Below, in pieces: positions 1 through 8,056 of a stretch of DNA of 64,000 bases (position 1 is the stretch's first letter; each line of letters begins with the position of its first letter). The notes under the pieces are model-generated. The model was not told the DNA's origin, did not search any database, and saw only the letters and a list, made by a program, of their open reading frames with translations. The position numbers and the translations under genes were made by a program. This DNA is from Henriciella mobilis (GTDB taxonomy: Bacteria > Pseudomonadota > Alphaproteobacteria > Caulobacterales > Hyphomonadaceae). The DNA lies in the NCBI RefSeq assembly GCF_003576315.1, contig NZ_QWFZ01000039.1, positions 398,967 through 462,966 on the forward strand, in the 5' to 3' direction.

Positions 1-73
1 AGCAACGATTGCAGGACTAGGGGCACGCGGTTATCACTTCGCTCTTGAAGCCGCGATAAAAATGACAGCTTGA
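1..73 (+). CDS. aroQ: 3-dehydroquinate dehydratase, type II (3' end only)
   Basis: Only the last 23 full codons and the stop are in the window; the gene begins upstream. The frame reads [18 protein letters not shown] and then IKMTA-stop. This fits the C-terminal strand and helix of type II dehydroquinases, where an (I/V)xGxGxxGY segment is followed by ALEA. The enzyme converts 3-dehydroquinate to 3-dehydroshikimate in the shikimate pathway. aroQ directly before accB-accC is a common proteobacterial arrangement and supports the call. The stop lies 13 bases before the accB start, so they are probably co-transcribed. The fragment is short, so the assignment leans partly on context. Confidence 0.72.
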   Translation, partial: ATIAGLGARGYHFALEAAIKMTA

Positions 74-86
74 GGACACCGATTTC

Positions 87-566
87 ATGAGCACGGCAAA
101 GAACGGCCTAGATACAGGTCTCGTCAGGGAACTCGCTTCCATCCTCAGGGATGCCGATCTGGGCGAGGTCGAAGTCGAACACGAAGGCCTGCGCATACGG
201 GTCAGCAAGGCCGGCGCGAATGCCCCGGCGCCGATCCAGTATGCTGCACCACCTGCGGCTGCAGCGCCCGCGCCAGCTGCAGCGCCAGCCGCCGCCCCTG
301 CGGCCGCAGACGCGGCACCAGCCGCTGCGGCCAAGAACGCCATCACCAGTCCGATGGTCGGCACCGTCTATCTTTCCCCCGAACCGGGCGCAAAGCCATT
401 CGTGAGCGTTGGCGACAAGGTCAAGAAAGGCGACACGCTGATGCTGGTCGAGGCCATGAAGACCTTCAACCCCGTCGAATCGCCCACTGCCGGTACAGTG
501 AAGGAAATCATCGTCGAGGATGGACAGCCCGTAGAGTTCGGCGAACCCCTGATCGTCATCGAGTGA
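87..566 (+). CDS. accB: Biotin carboxyl carrier protein of acetyl-CoA carboxylase
   Basis: 159 residues, the usual AccB length. It carries the biotin that shuttles carboxylate between biotin carboxylase and carboxyltransferase in malonyl-CoA synthesis. Residues 1-42 form the N-terminal helical region, about 43-82 an Ala/Pro-rich flexible linker, and about 83-159 the biotinyl domain. The biotinylation motif reads [10 protein letters not shown] with Lys125 as acceptor. Thr replaces the second Met of the classical AMKM motif, which is frequent in alphaproteobacterial AccB. accC follows after 10 bases, so the two are co-transcribed with aroQ upstream. A GAGG ribosome-binding site precedes the ATG. 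Confidence 0.97.
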   Translation: MSTAKNGLDTGLVRELASILRDADLGEVEVEHEGLRIRVSKAGANAPAPIQYAAPPAAAAPAPAAAPAAAPAAADAAPAAAAKNAITSPMVGTVYLSPEPGAKPFVSVGDKVKKGDTLMLVEAMKTFNPVESPTAGTVKEIIVEDGQPVEFGEPLIVIE

Positions 567-576
567 GGCCGATCAC

Positions 577-1917
577 ATGATTGAAAAAGTCCTCATCGCC
601 AATCGCGGCGAGATTGCCCTGCGCATCCACCGCGCCTGCAAGGAAATGGGCATATCAACCGTGGTCGTGCACTCCGAGGCCGACCGGGACGCCATGGCGG
701 TCCGGCTGGCCGATGAGAGCGTCTGCATCGGACCGGCGCCGTCTTCGGAGAGCTATCTGAAGAAATCCCGCATCCTGGCTGCCGCCGAGATCACCAACGC
801 CGATGCCATCCATCCTGGCTACGGCTTCCTGTCGGAGAATGCGCAGTTCGCCGAAATGGTCGAAGCGCACGGCATCAAGTTTATCGGCCCGACGGCTGAG
901 CATATTCGGGTCATGGGCGACAAGATCGCCGCGAAACAGGCAATGATCGACGCGGGCGTGCCCGTTGTCCCCGGTTCCGATGGCGGCGTGACGAGCACGG
1001 GTGAAGCCAAGAAGATCGCGAAGAAGATCGGTTATCCGGTCCTGGTCAAGGCGGCTGCCGGCGGCGGTGGCCGGGGCATGAAGGTCGCAAAGACCGAAAA
1101 GGAACTGGAAAACGCGATCAAGACGGCCAAGACCGAGGCCAAGGCCGCTTTCGGCGACGATGCGGTCTATCTCGAGAAATATCTCGGAAAGCCGCGGCAT
1201 ATCGAAGTCCAGGTGATCGCCGACACGCATGGCAACACCGCCCATCTCTGGGAACGCGACTGCTCGCTGCAGCGCCGCCACCAGAAGGTGTTCGAGGAAG
1301 CCCCTTCGCCGGCCCTCAATCAGGCCCAGCGCGAAGAAATCGGCGCGATCGTCGCCAAGGCGGTTGCGAAGATCGGCTATCGCGGGGCCGGCACGATGGA
1401 ATTCCTCTATGAGGATGGCAACTTCTATTTCATCGAGATGAATACCCGCATCCAGGTCGAACACCCGGTCACCGAGATGATCACCGGTATTGATCTTGTG
1501 CGTGAACAGATCCGCATAGCCGACGGAAAGAAGCTGTCTTTCAGCCAGGAAGACGTGATCCTCGTCGGCCACGCCATCGAGTGCCGGATCAATGCCGAGC
1601 ATCCGGAAACCTTCATGCCCTCACCCGGCACGATCACTGAATTCCATGCGCCGGGCGGCCCCGATGTCCGCGTCGACAGCGCCGCCTATGCCGGCTACAA
1701 GATCCCGCCGCACTATGACAGCATGATCGGCAAGCTCATCGTCCATGGCCGGACCCGCAATGAGTGCGTCATGCGCCTGCGCCGCGCGCTCGACGAAATG
1801 GTGATCGGCGGCATCCAGACGACGCTACCGCTGCACCAGCGTCTGGTCGAAGCCAAGGATGTCGTCGATGGCAATTACGACATCCACTGGCTGGAGCGTT
1901 TCCTCGCCAACAGCTAG
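577..1917 (+). CDS. accC: Biotin carboxylase subunit of acetyl-CoA carboxylase
   Basis: 446 residues, normal for AccC. It performs ATP-dependent carboxylation of biotin on AccB in the cytoplasm. The N-terminal domain begins [13 protein letters not shown], the ATP-grasp domain contains the glycine-rich loop [11 protein letters not shown] (about 159-169), and the catalytic-site segment [14 protein letters not shown] lies about 288-301. The C-terminal biotin carboxylase domain is complete. It follows accB at 10 bases. The carboxyltransferase genes accA and accD are not in the window, as is usual for the split bacterial enzyme. Confidence 0.98.
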   Translation: MIEKVLIANRGEIALRIHRACKEMGISTVVVHSEADRDAMAVRLADESVCIGPAPSSESYLKKSRILAAAEITNADAIHPGYGFLSENAQFAEMVEAHGIKFIGPTAEHIRVMGDKIAAKQAMIDAGVPVVPGSDGGVTSTGEAKKIAKKIGYPVLVKAAAGGGGRGMKVAKTEKELENAIKTAKTEAKAAFGDDAVYLEKYLGKPRHIEVQVIADTHGNTAHLWERDCSLQRRHQKVFEEAPSPALNQAQREEIGAIVAKAVAKIGYRGAGTMEFLYEDGNFYFIEMNTRIQVEHPVTEMITGIDLVREQIRIADGKKLSFSQEDVILVGHAIECRINAEHPETFMPSPGTITEFHAPGGPDVRVDSAAYAGYKIPPHYDSMIGKLIVHGRTRNECVMRLRRALDEMVIGGIQTTLPLHQRLVEAKDVVDGNYDIHWLERFLANS

Positions 1918-1938
1918 ACTGGCCGGGCGGAGGCCGCC

Positions 1939-2607
1939 ATGTCAGACCGGTTCGATACGGAAAGATTGCTCGACTGCTACCGGCAGGGCGTGTTTCCCAT
2001 GGCGGATTCGCGCCATGACATGAATCTGTTCCTGATTGCTCCGGAAATTCGCGGGGTCCTGCCGCTCAAGGGATTCCACATTCCCAAGCGCCTGAAGAAG
2101 ACCGTTCGCCGGGCGCCGTTCCGCGTGACGGTCGACCTTGCCTTTAACCGGGTCATGGAAGCGTGTGCGGCGGAAGTTCCCAATCGCCCCACCACATGGA
2201 TCAACACCCCTATCCTCAACCTCTACAGCGCACTGCACCGGCAGGGTTATGCCCATTCGGTCGAGTGCTGGGATGAGGATGGCTGGCTCGTGGGCGGCCT
2301 CTATGGCGTTGCGCTTGGCGGGGCGTTCTTTGGCGAGAGCATGTTTTCCCGCAAGACCGACGCATCGAAGGTGGCGCTGGTCCACCTCGTTGCGAGACTG
2401 ATTGCTGGGGGTTTTGAATTGCTGGACGCCCAATTCCACAATCCGCATCTTGAGCAGTTCGGCCTTGAAGAAGTTCCGAAGGCAGAGTTCATGCGCCGCC
2501 TGCAGCATGCGCTCTCTGTCGATGCGGATTTCTACTCGGCCGGATTACCCGGGCCGGACGGGCTGACCGGTGAGCGGTCGGTACACCTGATCACCCAGAC
2601 ATCGTAG
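1939..2607 (+). CDS. aat: Leucyl/phenylalanyl-tRNA--protein transferase
   Basis: 222 residues. It transfers Leu or Phe from aminoacyl-tRNA to N-terminal Arg or Lys of proteins, marking them for ClpS/ClpAP degradation (N-degron pathway). Family segments are visible: LLDCYRQGVFPMAD near the N-terminus, the acetyltransferase-like core GGLYGVALGGAFFGESMFSR, and the LLDAQFHNPHLEQFG stretch. The ATG follows a GGAGG-like site and lies 21 bases after accC. Its last 76 bases overlap, tail to tail, the end of the opposite-strand DUF2155 gene. The core domain is finished before the overlap, so only the variable C-terminal tail is shared. Confidence 0.95.
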   Translation: MSDRFDTERLLDCYRQGVFPMADSRHDMNLFLIAPEIRGVLPLKGFHIPKRLKKTVRRAPFRVTVDLAFNRVMEACAAEVPNRPTTWINTPILNLYSALHRQGYAHSVECWDEDGWLVGGLYGVALGGAFFGESMFSRKTDASKVALVHLVARLIAGGFELLDAQFHNPHLEQFGLEEVPKAEFMRRLQHALSVDADFYSAGLPGPDGLTGERSVHLITQTS

Positions 2608-3173
2608 ACGGGGTGTTCCAGCGCACTGAGGCCGGGTGAGGACGCGAACATCCAGCCGGAAAACAGCAGCTCTTCATCCGCCGCCTCCTGCTCATCATCG
2701 CCGCGCGGTTCTGCCTCGTCGTTCTGCGCGATCGCCTCGGCGTCGATTTCGCTATCGTCGACACCTTCAACCTCGCTGGCAAGGCGCGGCACGGCCATGG
2801 ACCGCATTCGGATGGCCTGCGTTGTTTCGATCTTCAGGAACGCCACGCTTTCCGGCGGCTCCTCCGGCGGGGTCTGATAGCAGACCGACAGATCAATCTT
2901 CAGCGATCCGTAGATCACCGGTTCGCCGACCTTTATCTCGAAGTCTGTGGAACGGCCCGTAATCTTGTCCAACGCCCGCAGCGTGGCTGTCTGGAGCTTG
3001 ACGTAGCTGGGCTGGCGCACAGCGCGCTGATCGTCTTCCGCTTCTTCGAGCAGGCCGTCTGACTCAGCGCCCTGCTCCTCTGCAGCAGGTTCATCGGGGC
3101 CTTGTTGCGCCGCGCTGAGGCCGACCGACAGGGCCAGGGCAGCTGTCGCGCAGACAATCGGGACAAGTTTCAA
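2532..3173 (-). CDS. DUF2155 domain-containing exported protein
   Basis: 213 residues, starting at a TTG (3173-3171) preceded at good spacing by GGGAG. The N-terminus is a signal peptide (about residues 1-22, hydrophobic ALALSVGLSA). An acidic low-complexity stretch follows, then the DUF2155 core with ATLRALDKITGR and, near the end, SGWMFASSPGLSALEHPVYD followed by VWVI. An acidic insert rich in Glu and Asp interrupts the domain. The function of DUF2155 is not established. It is common beside NDUFA12-like and mlaD genes in Alphaproteobacteria, as here. It sits 11 bases after mlaD and overlaps the 3' end of aat. Confidence 0.85.
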   Translation of the reverse strand: MKLVPIVCATAALALSVGLSAAQQGPDEPAAEEQGAESDGLLEEAEDDQRAVRQPSYVKLQTATLRALDKITGRSTDFEIKVGEPVIYGSLKIDLSVCYQTPPEEPPESVAFLKIETTQAIRMRSMAVPRLASEVEGVDDSEIDAEAIAQNDEAEPRGDDEQEAADEELLFSGWMFASSPGLSALEHPVYDVWVIRCTDRSPVSPSGPGNPAE

Positions 3174-3184
3174 AAGACGACTCC

Positions 3185-3757
3185 CTATTCAGCCGGGTCG
3201 GGATAAGCACCCTCATCTGAACCCGATGAATCGGACGATTCTGTGTCGCTGGCTGCACCACCCGAACCAGAACCGCTGCCATTGGCGAAGGACGCAAACA
3301 GGGTGAGCAAGTCGACACTGCCTTGCGTGTAAAGGATTTCACCGCAGCCGGAGTCGCCGAAAAGCTTCTGGTTTTCCCCGCACGGCTCAATTTCGCCGAA
3401 GCCAGGGCCCGGCTCGAGGCTGATATAATTGCCACCCAAGAGGCCCTCGGCCTGAATGCGGGCCGAGGCACCATCTTCCAGCGGGAAGAGATCTTTCGAC
3501 AACGCCATGGTGACCAGGGCTTCGGCCCGGTCGACATCAAGCTTGATCGCCCGCACCGTACCGACCTTCACGCCGGCCATGCGGACGTCCGTTCCGCGGT
3601 CGACACCGCTGACGCTGCTGAAGCGCGCGCCAATCTCGACGCTGCCGGACGGGGCAGACGCAGCCTCTCCGCCGCGCGCCAGCGCAAACCAGAGAAAGAC
3701 GCCAGCCACAACGACGACCGCTGCGCCGATCAGGGTTTCAAAAATCGATTCACGCAT
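3185..3757 (-). CDS. mlaD: MCE-domain lipid-transport protein of the Mla system (MlaD)
   Basis: 190 residues. One N-terminal transmembrane helix (about 8-27, GAAVVVVAGVFLWFALARG) anchors a periplasmic MCE/MlaD domain (about 40-115). The domain shows GARFSSVSGVDRGTDVRMAG and VGTVRAIKLD, typical of the substrate-binding component of the MlaFEDB complex. That complex moves glycerophospholipids between inner and outer membranes. The tail after about residue 120 is Ser/Gly-rich and acidic. Its likely ATPase and permease partners lie 60 kb away (63099-64000), so the system is split. Its start overlaps the end of the NDUFA12-like gene by 8 bases, indicating a shared transcript. Confidence 0.9.
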   Translation of the reverse strand: MRESIFETLIGAAVVVVAGVFLWFALARGGEAASAPSGSVEIGARFSSVSGVDRGTDVRMAGVKVGTVRAIKLDVDRAEALVTMALSKDLFPLEDGASARIQAEGLLGGNYISLEPGPGFGEIEPCGENQKLFGDSGCGEILYTQGSVDLLTLFASFANGSGSGSGGAASDTESSDSSGSDEGAYPDPAE

Positions 3758-4139
3758 CGGGTGTCCAGGCCTCGTAGTCAGCGTCGGACTTCTGGCGCTT
3801 GCCAGACTCCTTCAGGGAGCCGTCCGGGCGATAGGCAAACAGCGTACCGGTCATGTTCGGCTTGTGATCTGTTTCCCAGGCGCGGCGATTAAGCGGTGCT
3901 TCGGTCGGCGGCTTTTCCAGCGTGTAGTGCAGCCAGCCAAACCAGTCGGCCGGGACTTTCGACGGTTCGGCGAGTCCGCGATACACGACATAACGGCGAT
4001 TGCGGTGTTCGACCGACTTCTTGCGGTCTTCATAATACTTGTTCCCATATTCGTCCGTCCCAACGAGCGTGCTGCGCCGCTTGATGTCGAACAGGGCACC
4101 GAGCGTGGCACCATTCCACCAGGTAAATAGCTTGAGCAT
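3750..4139 (-). CDS. NDUFA12 family NADH:ubiquinone oxidoreductase subunit
   Basis: 129 residues, close to the mitochondrial NDUFA12/B17.2 length. Family hallmarks are [15 protein letters not shown] near residues 25-40, [17 protein letters not shown], and [17 protein letters not shown]. It ends with a charged tail. NDUFA12-type proteins are accessory or assembly subunits of complex I, shared between Alphaproteobacteria and mitochondria. The gene is away from any nuo operon and is the first of a minus-strand group with mlaD and the DUF2155 gene. No signal peptide or membrane segment is evident, which fits a matrix-side location. Confidence 0.93.
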   Translation of the reverse strand: MLKLFTWWNGATLGALFDIKRRSTLVGTDEYGNKYYEDRKKSVEHRNRRYVVYRGLAEPSKVPADWFGWLHYTLEKPPTEAPLNRRAWETDHKPNMTGTLFAYRPDGSLKESGKRQKSDADYEAWTPDA

Positions 4140-4313
4140 GGCCGAATCCTGAACCTTCCTGTGGACTGGAATATGGGGCAGGCTGCGCCGCGAATCCAGT
4201 TAGGCTACGGCTCACAATATCTGAACCGGCCCGTCAAGTCTGCGCGACACCAATTAAGTCAGGCGCTTGCCCGGTCCGGCACAAAAGAATGCCAAGCTGC
4301 GAAGGATGGGCCA

Positions 4314-6581
4314 ATGAGCCGTCAGACAAAAACCTCAGACCTTCTCTCCGCCGCCATTGAGGCCGGCCGTATCAGCCCCCTGCTCCCGCTCGGACGCCTT
4401 GCCCCGGTTCCCGGAGAAGACGGCTCGGGCGACGGCGCAGACAAGCTGGCCCTGGCCATCGAGATGAAACGCAGCCTGGACCTCGCCCAACGCACAAGCC
4501 TCGGCCTTGCCGATCTCGTCGAGCAGTTGGGAGAAGCCCCGCGTAATGCCGATCTCGCCGAGGCGCTGGTTTCCGGCCTGCCCGAACCGCTTATCGAGGC
4601 GGGTCTGCGCCATCCTGACGGTTTTCCCGGCCTGGAACGCCAGTTGCGCCAGAATGCGATGTCGCTATCGGCACCCGCACCGGTCGCGCTTTCGACAGAG
4701 GCCTATGCCAGCGCCAGCAGCCAGGTCAAAGCGGCCCGCGCGCTCGGCGTTTCGCTCAGCATCGGCGACTTCGCCGCGGACGCGCGCAGCCCGGCCATGG
4801 CGATCGACCTGGCCGCCTTCGTTTCTGAAAAAGGGCTGGAGCTCGACCTTCTGCGAGAAACGGCCGAAGCCGCGCTGGCCCAGCTCGATGGCGAGGGACC
4901 GCTGACGCTGCTGCTTCATGGCATCGCCGCTGGCGCACTGGCGCTTACAGCACAAGGCGAGGCGGACCTGGTAAAGCGGGGAACAGCGATTGTCTCAGCC
5001 GTCTCGGCAATGGCGGGCGGAAAGGCGCTGACCAAAGCCGATGCCGGACGGCTTGGCCTGCCGGCGGATACGCAAATCGAGCCCTTGAGTGGGATTGACC
5101 TCATGATCGCGCCCCTGCGCGCAGATGCCTCCCTGCCTTTCTCACCCTCCAGCGAGGGGGTTTCGGGCCTCCGGAGTGTGACGGTCACCGAAGACGATGG
5201 TGCCGTTCGTCTCAACCCGCAGATCCAGGCCATGCTGTCCGACCGGCCGGACGACCTGTCCAACGTTGAAGAAGCCATTGATCAGACCAGTGAAATCGAC
5301 GCCGTTCCCGGCCTCGGCAGCGATGTGCTGCGCAGCCGCGGCTTTTCCGACGAAGCGCTCCTGCGGGTGAAGAATGCGTTGCGCGAGGGCCTGCCACTGT
5401 CAGCGGCTTTCTCGCGCTGGGTCCTCGGCGATGATGTCATCATCAAGGACCTGCAGCTTGCCCCCGAAGCTTTCGATACCGATGGGCTGTCCCTCCTGCG
5501 GGCGATTGGCTTTTCGGCCGACGCTGTTGCCTCGCTCGACACGGCGCTGACGGGCCTTGCGGAAAACGCCGCCCGCTCAGCCCTTCAAGACCTTGGCATC
5601 GCCCTGCCGGAAGGCGCCGCTTTCGCCATCGACGTGGCGCGCGGTGCCCGAAAAATGACGACCGGCCTGCTGGCCGACGCAAGCGACTGGAGCCCGATGG
5701 ACATATCGACCGGCCTCGACGCCGGCCTGTCGGTCCTGATCACGGGTGAAGCTGCCGAGATCGATGATCTTGTCGCGCGGCGGATGGCGTCGATCCACTC
5801 GCTGGCTGAAGATCTGAGCGCGGAAGCCGAACAGCCCGTTTCCTCTGACAGCGGCAACGCCCCGGCGCCCAGTTTCGGCGCCCATCGCACGCGCCTGCCG
5901 GACCGGCGCAAGGGCTACATCCAGAAAGCCACGGTCGGCGGCCACAAGGTCTACCTGCACACTGGCGAATTCGACGACGGCTCGCTGGGCGAGATCTTTC
6001 TCGACATGCACAAGGAAGGTGCCGCCTTCCGCTCGCTGATGAACAATTTCGCCATCGCTGTTTCGCTCGGCCTGCAATACGGCGTTCCACTCGACGAATA
6101 TGTCGACGCCTTCGTGTTCACACGCTTCGAGCCTGCGGGCGAAGTGACCGGCAACGACCGGATTACGAAGGCGACATCCATCCTCGACTATATCTTCCGC
6201 GAACTGGCCATCTCATATCTCGCGCGCGAGGACCTTGCCGAGCTAGGCGACGATGTCAGCCATGATGGGCTCGGCCGCGGCCTCAAGGACGGTACGCGCC
6301 AGGAGCCGCAGCCCCTTCCCGAAGAGGCCGTGCAGTTCATCTCCCGCGGTTTTTCGCGCGGGCAGCTGCCCGACAATATCGTTATCCTCGATCGCAAGCG
6401 CGCCGAACGCGACGAAGCTGCGCATATCGAAGCCGATGCGGCCGGTGATGGCGATCCCGAATACCTGCCGCAACCCTGCCCGGGCTGTTCGAGCTTTACG
6501 CTGATCGCGTTACCGGGCGAGGACACGCTGCATTGTGAAACCTGCGGCGAGGAAACCAGCAGCGGAAGCGTGCTCAACTAG
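4314..6581 (+). CDS. NrdJ-related TSCPD-domain protein lacking the catalytic region
   Basis: 755 residues from the ATG at 4314 (AAGGATGGG upstream; an earlier in-frame start at 4161 is less likely). Residues 1 to about 330 are Ala/Leu-rich, helical-looking and unrecognised. About 333-500 resembles the segment of B12-dependent ribonucleotide reductase with GF(S/T)xxxL and FxxWxLG motifs. From Arg527 ([20 protein letters not shown]) to about 690 it closely resembles the C-terminal domain of alphaproteobacterial NrdJ, including [18 protein letters not shown] and [14 protein letters not shown]. The only cysteines are Cys722, 725, 741 and 744, in a CxxC pair of pairs that looks like a zinc ribbon. 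No catalytic cysteines exist, so reductase activity is not expected. A regulatory or scaffolding role is conjecture. Confidence 0.75.
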   Translation: MSRQTKTSDLLSAAIEAGRISPLLPLGRLAPVPGEDGSGDGADKLALAIEMKRSLDLAQRTSLGLADLVEQLGEAPRNADLAEALVSGLPEPLIEAGLRHPDGFPGLERQLRQNAMSLSAPAPVALSTEAYASASSQVKAARALGVSLSIGDFAADARSPAMAIDLAAFVSEKGLELDLLRETAEAALAQLDGEGPLTLLLHGIAAGALALTAQGEADLVKRGTAIVSAVSAMAGGKALTKADAGRLGLPADTQIEPLSGIDLMIAPLRADASLPFSPSSEGVSGLRSVTVTEDDGAVRLNPQIQAMLSDRPDDLSNVEEAIDQTSEIDAVPGLGSDVLRSRGFSDEALLRVKNALREGLPLSAAFSRWVLGDDVIIKDLQLAPEAFDTDGLSLLRAIGFSADAVASLDTALTGLAENAARSALQDLGIALPEGAAFAIDVARGARKMTTGLLADASDWSPMDISTGLDAGLSVLITGEAAEIDDLVARRMASIHSLAEDLSAEAEQPVSSDSGNAPAPSFGAHRTRLPDRRKGYIQKATVGGHKVYLHTGEFDDGSLGEIFLDMHKEGAAFRSLMNNFAIAVSLGLQYGVPLDEYVDAFVFTRFEPAGEVTGNDRITKATSILDYIFRELAISYLAREDLAELGDDVSHDGLGRGLKDGTRQEPQPLPEEAVQFISRGFSRGQLPDNIVILDRKRAERDEAAHIEADAAGDGDPEYLPQPCPGCSSFTLIALPGEDTLHCETCGEETSSGSVLN

Positions 6582-6649
6582 CCTCTCAGGATGGCAAGCC
6601 GATTGCGAGTTCCCGTCGCAGGAGAGTTTTCTCGCCACGGGATTGTGCC

Positions 6650-7138
6650 ATGCTGAAACAGATTATCGCCACCATCGCCCTTGCGGCCGCAGCGGGCCCT
6701 GCTTTTGCCCAGGATGCGTCAGAGATCGCGCGGGTTCAGTCAGGCGACTCGTGCCCGCGCTGCAACCTGTTCCAGGCGGACCTGGCCTATATGGATCTCA
6801 GCGATATCGATGTCTCCGGCGCGCGCCTGCGCCAGTCCGACATGCAACTGTCGACCTTCGATGACTGGAACCTGTCCGGGGCCAACATCTCTGTCGCCAA
6901 CCTCTTCGGCGCCCGTTTCAACCGCGCCGATTTCACAAGCGCCAGTCTCGAACGCGCGACCCTGGTCGGCGCCTATTTCGGCAGCTCGACCTTCACGAAG
7001 GCAAATCTCTCGGGTGCAAACCTTTCAGGTGCAGACCTGTCGATCGCGAAGGGCCTGACCCAGCAGCAGCTGGATACCGCCTGCGGGGATCCATCAACCC
7101 GCCTGCCGGCCGGGCTGTCTGTCCGGGCATGCCGATAG
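6650..7138 (+). CDS. Exported pentapeptide-repeat protein with cysteine caps (162 aa)
   Basis: 162 residues. Residues 1-21 are a signal peptide ending AGPAFAQ. Residues 43-140 contain A(D/N)LxX pentapeptide repeats such as ADLAYMDLSDIDVSGARL, ANLSGANLSGADLS, predicted to form a right-handed quadrilateral beta-helix. There are exactly four cysteines: CPRC just before the repeats, and one on each side of the C-terminal segment GDPSTRLPAGLSVRA. The next gene has the same arrangement, so the two are probably paralogues. The role is unknown; periplasmic location and disulfide-capped ends are inferred. It starts 68 bases after the NrdJ-like gene. Confidence 0.87.
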   Translation: MLKQIIATIALAAAAGPAFAQDASEIARVQSGDSCPRCNLFQADLAYMDLSDIDVSGARLRQSDMQLSTFDDWNLSGANISVANLFGARFNRADFTSASLERATLVGAYFGSSTFTKANLSGANLSGADLSIAKGLTQQQLDTACGDPSTRLPAGLSVRACR

Positions 7139-7238
7139 CGGAAGACGGGTGAGGCGAAACCGCCACACCTTGTTGTGCAGTACAGTGATTACACGGAATT
7201 CAGTTAAGCCAACCGGTTCAGGGTAATAATGTTGGAAC

Positions 7239-7994
7239 ATGTTCGATAGACGGCATAAACTCACACTGGCGGCTTTGATCGGCGCATTGATGTTTCCAGC
7301 AGGCCAAATGGCCGCGCAGGAGAACTCCACGCGCGTGGCGTGGGCGCCTTCCTATGGCGGTGCCTGTGCCGACTGCGACCTTCGCGAACGCAACCTGTCC
7401 GGCTGGGACATTTCGAACGCTCACTATCCACGCGCTGACCTGTCCGGCGCCCTGCTACGGGCAACGCGCGCCATGAATGTGAATTTCGCCGGCGCCGTGG
7501 CCGAGCGCACCGACTTCCGGCAAGCTGTCCTGGATGGCGCAAGCTTCAACGACGCCGAGCTTCTCCAGGCCCGCTTCGACAATGCCAGCCTGCTCAACAC
7601 GAATCTCGCCGACGCCATGCTGAACGGCGCGAAGCTGCGCAAGAGCAAGCTCAACGGGGCCAACCTGCGCCGCACAGACCTGAGCAACAGTTTTGCCGAG
7701 GGCGCTGACTTTTCAGGCGCCAACGTCTCCGGCGCGATATTCGACAGTGCGCGGCTTGCTGGCGCACAGTTCAACAACACGATCATGATCGGCACATCCT
7801 TCAAGGACACCGCGCTGGACCAGGCCAGTTTCGCGAATGTCCGCCTGCTGGACGTCGATTTCACCGGCGCAACCGGAACGGATTCGATCGATTTCAGCGG
7901 CGCATGCACCGATCCGCTCAGCCGGTTGCCTGAAGGCCTTGAGATTGAGCCCTGCGCGCCTCTGGAAGGCGCGATGGTCGTCGAGCTACAATAA
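7239..7994 (+). CDS. Exported pentapeptide-repeat protein with cysteine caps (251 aa)
   Basis: 251 residues. The N-terminus (about 1-27, hydrophobic LTLAALIGALMF, cleavage near AAQ) looks like a signal peptide. About 30 pentapeptide units follow, for example LNGAKLRKSKLNGANLRRTDL. The repeats are preceded by a CxxC motif (GGACADCDL) and followed by ACTDPLSRLPEGLEIEPC, matching the layout of the upstream paralogue. Four cysteines in total. The start codon lies inside the palindrome GAACATGTTC (7235-7244) and the ribosome-binding site is weak. An intrinsic terminator follows at 8022-8048. Function unknown. Confidence 0.87.
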   Translation: MFDRRHKLTLAALIGALMFPAGQMAAQENSTRVAWAPSYGGACADCDLRERNLSGWDISNAHYPRADLSGALLRATRAMNVNFAGAVAERTDFRQAVLDGASFNDAELLQARFDNASLLNTNLADAMLNGAKLRKSKLNGANLRRTDLSNSFAEGADFSGANVSGAIFDSARLAGAQFNNTIMIGTSFKDTALDQASFANVRLLDVDFTGATGTDSIDFSGACTDPLSRLPEGLEIEPCAPLEGAMVVELQ

Positions 7995-8021
7995 CCGGCG
8001 CAATCCCGTTCAAGAATGTAG

Positions 8022-8048
8022 AAAGGGCGCCCTGGAGGCGCCCTTTTT
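8022..8048 (+). terminator. Intrinsic terminator after the pentapeptide gene
   Basis: A 10-base-pair perfect stem, AAAGGGCGCC (8022-8031) with GGCGCCCTTT (8037-8046), a 5-base loop and a run of T. It lies between two convergent genes and on the opposite strand would also stop aspS transcripts, with a weaker T tract. Confidence 0.88.
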
Positions 8049-8056
8049 CAATCCGG

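Noticed and set aside
7235-7244. Palindrome GAACATGTTC, LexA-like
   Set aside because: It resembles a Gram-positive SOS box but overlaps the start codon of a pentapeptide gene and does not fit the alphaproteobacterial GAAC-N7-GAAC layout.
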